From: Paraburkholderia sp. SG-MS1
GTDB lineage: Bacteria > Pseudomonadota > Gammaproteobacteria > Burkholderiales > Burkholderiaceae
Length of the DNA: 50,152 bases
Direction: 5' to 3'
NCBI RefSeq assembly: GCF_012275575.1
Contig: NZ_NPIH01000280.1
Coordinates: forward strand, 14,628 to 64,779
Shown: piece after piece, positions 47,620-50,152 of the stretch
Position numbering within the stretch: the first letter of the stretch is position 1
Layout of the letters: every line of letters starts with the position of its first letter
Program-made: the position numbers and the translations under genes
The notes under the pieces: model-generated
The model's database searches: none
The model's input: the letters and a program-made list of their open reading frames with translations, nothing else
What the model was told of the DNA's origin: nothing

Positions 47620-50152
47620 AAGCCGGCTCCAACTCGCGCCGCACGCCTCCTTGCAGCAACTCGGAAATCGCATCCGTCGATAACGGCCTCGCGAAGTAGA
47701 AGCCCTGCATCTCATCGCACGCGCGCTCTTTCAGGAAGTCGAGTTGCGCCGACGTTTCGACGCCTTCCGCGATTACGTGCAGCTTCAACGAGTGCGCAAG
47801 CGCGATGATTGCCGAGGTGATCGTCTCGTCGTCGCCCGACACGCCGATGTCCGACACAAACGAGCGGTCGATCTTCAGCCGGTCCACCGGGAAGCGTTTC
47901 AGATAGCTGAGGCTTGAATAACCGGTGCCGAAGTCGTCGATCGCGAGGCCGATGCCGAGCGCGTGCAGCTCGTTGAGCATCGACACCGCCTCTTCGGCGT
48001 TACGCATGATGGTGCTTTCGGTCAGCTCCAGTTCGAGGTAGCGCGGCTCCAGACCGGTCTCGGTCAACACCTGCGTCACCAGCTTCGCGATATCGCGCTG
48101 CTGGAACACACGCGCCGACAGATTCACCGACACCCGCGTCGGCGGCAAGCCCTCATCCTGCCAGGCCTTGTTCTGGCGGCACGCTTCACGCAGCACCCAT
48201 TCGGACAGCGGCCCGATCAGCCCGCTCTCCTCCGCCAACGGAATGAACGCCGACGGCAACACCAGACCGTCTTCCGGATCGTGCCAGCGCACCAGTGCCT
48301 CGATGCCGACAATCTGTCCACTGCCGATATCCACCTGCGGCTGGTAATGCAGCAGGAATTCACCGTCACGTAACGCGCGGCGCAGGCGCCGTTCCAGATT
48401 CAGACGCGCGCCCGCGCTCGCATTCATCTCCGGCTGATAGAACTGGAACGTATTGCGGCCCATGTCCTTCGCGCGATACATCGCGAGGTCGGCCTTTTTC
48501 ATCAGCGATTCGGCGTCGTCGCCGTCTTGCGGGAACAGGCTCGCGCCCATGCTGCACCCCACGTACAGCTCGGTGCCGTCGAGCCACACCGGCTCGGAGA
48601 TCGACGAGCGCACGCGCTCCATCCATGCGATCAGCGACTGTTCATCGACGGTGTCGGTCATCACGATCACGAACTCGTCGCCGCCGTGCCGCGCCACCGT
48701 GTCGGTGGTGCGCGAGCAGCGCGCGAGGCGCTCGGCGACCACGCGCAGCAGCCGGTCTCCGACGCTATGGCCGAGCGTGTCGTTGACGTTCTTGAAACCG
48801 TCGAGATCGAGGAACACGACCGCGACGCCGTTGTGATGCCGCCGTGCGACAACCAGCGCATGCTCGAGCCGGTCGCGCAGCAGGTTGCGGTTCGGCAGGC
48901 GCGTGAGGCTGTCGTAGTTGGCCTGGTATTCGAGTTGTTCCTGATAGCGGATCAGATCGGTCACATCGTTGATCACGCCGATGTGATGGGTGATCACGCC
49001 TTCTGCGTTGGGCACCGGCGCGATGAACAGCTGATTCCAGAACAGTGCGCCGTCCTTGCGATAGTTGCGCAGCACCGCGCTGACCTCGCGATTCGCCGCG
49101 AGCGCCTGGCGGATCAGCGCGACGCCTTCCTGGTCGCGGTCATCGCGTTGCAGAACGCGGCAATCGTGGCCGATCACCTCGGCGGGATCGTAGCCGGTGA
49201 TGCGCATGAACGCCGGGTTCACATATTCGATCAGATTGCCGGCCGGCGACGGCGCCGTGATCAGAATCGCGTTGACGCTCGCGTCGAGCGCGCGGCTTTG
49301 CAGACGCAACGCAAGATCGGCGCGCTTGCGCTCGGTGATGTCCGTATAGGAACCGAGCACGCCGATCACGCGGCCCTCGCCATCGGTGAACGGCAGCTTG
49401 CTCGTGACGGTCGTGCGGTGCACGCCGTCGATCACCAGGTCGACCTCGAAGTTCATCTTCGGCACGCCGGTGCTCACCACTTCCTGGTCGTGATTGCCCA
49501 GCAGATCGGCGAACGCGCGCCACGGCATATCGGCGTCGCTCTTGCCCACCACCTGCTCGGGATAGGCGAGCCCGGCATCGCGCGCGAACGCCATGTTGCA
49601 GCCGAGATAGCGCGACCCGAGGTCCTTCCAGAAGATGCGCTGCGGGATGTTGTCGATCACCGCTTCGAGCATCTGGTTCGAACGCTGCGCCTCGGCTTCG
49701 GCGTTGATCTGGTCGGTGACGTCGTCGGCGAGCACGAAGAGCGACGCGCGGCCCATGAAGTTCAGCGCGTGATACGAAATATCGACGCTGATGATCGAGC
49801 CGTCCTTGCGCCGGTGATGCCAGATGCCTGCCATCGTGCGGCCGTGCGGGACCGCATTTTGACGTTGCAGATGCGATTCGAGCCGCGCGAGTTCGCTCTG
49901 CGTGCGGATCGCGCGAATGGTCATGCCGAGAAATTCGTGCTCCGAGTAGCCGTATTGCTGGATCGCAGCCGCGTTGACGGCGAGAAAGCGCAGCGTCTCG
50001 CGATCGAAGATGTACATCGGCACCGGATGGTCGTCGAACAGGCCGCGAAAGCGTTCGTCGCGGCGCCCGAGCGCGCGCACGCTGCGCAGTTTTTCACGCG
50101 CGCTGTTTTCGCGGGCGCCGAACGTGAAGATGAGGAGCACGCTGCCGGCCAG
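47618..50152 (-). CDS. Multi-PAS GGDEF-EAL protein with a LOV-like PAS domain, N-terminus beyond the window
   Basis: A c-di-GMP enzyme of at least 844 residues, open to the window edge, where the first visible residues (LAGSVLLIF) look like the end of a membrane helix. Numbering from the codon at 50140: PAS1 at about 32-145, PAS2 at 157-270, PAS3 at 283-395, GGDEF at 408-565 and EAL at 575-830. PAS3 has GHDCRVLQ with Cys327, NYRKDGALFWNQ and GVINDVT, closely similar to LOV domains such as YtvA. GGDEF is intact (ARHGGDEFVI), with an RxxD inhibitory site (RTTD) five residues before it. EAL is intact (GIEALVRW), as is DDFGTGYSSL. Both synthesis and hydrolysis are therefore possible, with the PAS domains choosing. 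Confidence 0.93.
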   Translation of the reverse strand: MAGSVLLIFTFGARENSAREKLRSVRALGRRDERFRGLFDDHPVPMYIFDRETLRFLAVNAAAIQQYGYSEHEFLGMTIRAIRTQSELARLESHLQRQNAVPHGRTMAGIWHHRRKDGSIISVDISYHALNFMGRASLFVLADDVTDQINAEAEAQRSNQMLEAVIDNIPQRIFWKDLGSRYLGCNMAFARDAGLAYPEQVVGKSDADMPWRAFADLLGNHDQEVVSTGVPKMNFEVDLVIDGVHRTTVTSKLPFTDGEGRVIGVLGSYTDITERKRADLALRLQSRALDASVNAILITAPSPAGNLIEYVNPAFMRITGYDPAEVIGHDCRVLQRDDRDQEGVALIRQALAANREVSAVLRNYRKDGALFWNQLFIAPVPNAEGVITHHIGVINDVTDLIRYQEQLEYQANYDSLTRLPNRNLLRDRLEHALVVARRHHNGVAVVFLDLDGFKNVNDTLGHSVGDRLLRVVAERLARCSRTTDTVARHGGDEFVIVMTDTVDEQSLIAWMERVRSSISEPVWLDGTELYVGCSMGASLFPQDGDDAESLMKKADLAMYRAKDMGRNTFQFYQPEMNASAGARLNLERRLRRALRDGEFLLHYQPQVDIGSGQIVGIEALVRWHDPEDGLVLPSAFIPLAEESGLIGPLSEWVLREACRQNKAWQDEGLPPTRVSVNLSARVFQQRDIAKLVTQVLTETGLEPRYLELELTESTIMRNAEEAVSMLNELHALGIGLAIDDFGTGYSSLSYLKRFPVDRLKIDRSFVSDIGVSGDDETITSAIIALAHSLKLHVIAEGVETSAQLDFLKERACDEMQGFYFARPLSTDAISELLQGGVRRELEPA

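Noticed and set aside
1..50152. CRISPR arrays, tRNAs, rRNAs, insertion sequences, prophage or toxin-antitoxin genes
   Set aside because: No evenly spaced direct repeats, cloverleaf-like sequences, transposase-like frames or other marks were seen on reading both strands.

Overview
The window reads as a chromosomal, mostly core-genome segment of a high-GC betaproteobacterium of the Burkholderiaceae, most likely Paraburkholderia or a close relative. This rests on very GC-rich third codon positions, Burkholderia-type protein sequences (Porin_4-type porin, DUF4148 protein, SecD with an Ala/Lys-rich tail) and gene orders typical of that family. No database search was possible, so the genus is inferred. 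I see no rRNA, tRNA, CRISPR array, insertion sequence, integrase or phage gene.

Layout. 1-299: N-terminal end of a leftward gene, probably recG. 459-6565: queA, tgt, yajC, secD, secF (queuosine tRNA modification and Sec export accessory subunits), ended by a bidirectional terminator. 6650-10030: leftward MHS-type MFS symporter, then a cytochrome b561-yceI-yceI operon. 10460-14279: pqiA1-pqiA2-pqiB-pqiC, an MCE-type envelope lipid-transport operon with pqiA split in two, followed by a large membrane protein of the so-called site-specific recombinase family (14423-16558). 16720-18027: monofunctional RlmL-type rRNA methyltransferase. 18342-18572: relic of a WYL-domain regulator. 18782-21717: leftward pntAa-pntAb-pntB transhydrogenase, divergent from nudJ-mnmA. 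23986-25596: membrane-anchored glutamate-synthase-like flavoprotein. 25797-31216: glyQ-glyS-gmhB-plsC-ygjP-like operon. 31470-33051: leftward gloA and a porin. 33492-34430: EamA/DMT exporter. 34499-40222: leftward lptD-surA-pdxA-rsmA, divergent from amgK-murU (cell-wall sugar recycling). 42448-44337: Atm1-type ABC exporter. 44657-47476: YciA-type thioesterase, DUF4148 protein, and a divergent LysR/glutathione S-transferase pair. 47618-50152: multi-PAS GGDEF-EAL protein running off the window end.

Envelope biogenesis is the dominant theme: SecDF-YajC, SurA, LptD, Pqi, PlsC, GmhB, AmgK-MurU and a porin. Redox and membrane energetics form a second theme (PntAB, cytochrome b561 with YceI, GltS-like flavoprotein).

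The most interesting candidate is the terminal GGDEF-EAL protein. Its third PAS domain closely resembles a LOV photoreceptor and keeps the adduct-forming cysteine, but two flavin-contact positions are changed (Asn to Asp, Gln to Ile). That suggests a possible light- or redox-responsive c-di-GMP switch of unusual chemistry. The PF10136-type membrane protein next to pqi, and the GltS-like protein with no amidotransferase, are the best uncharacterised genes.
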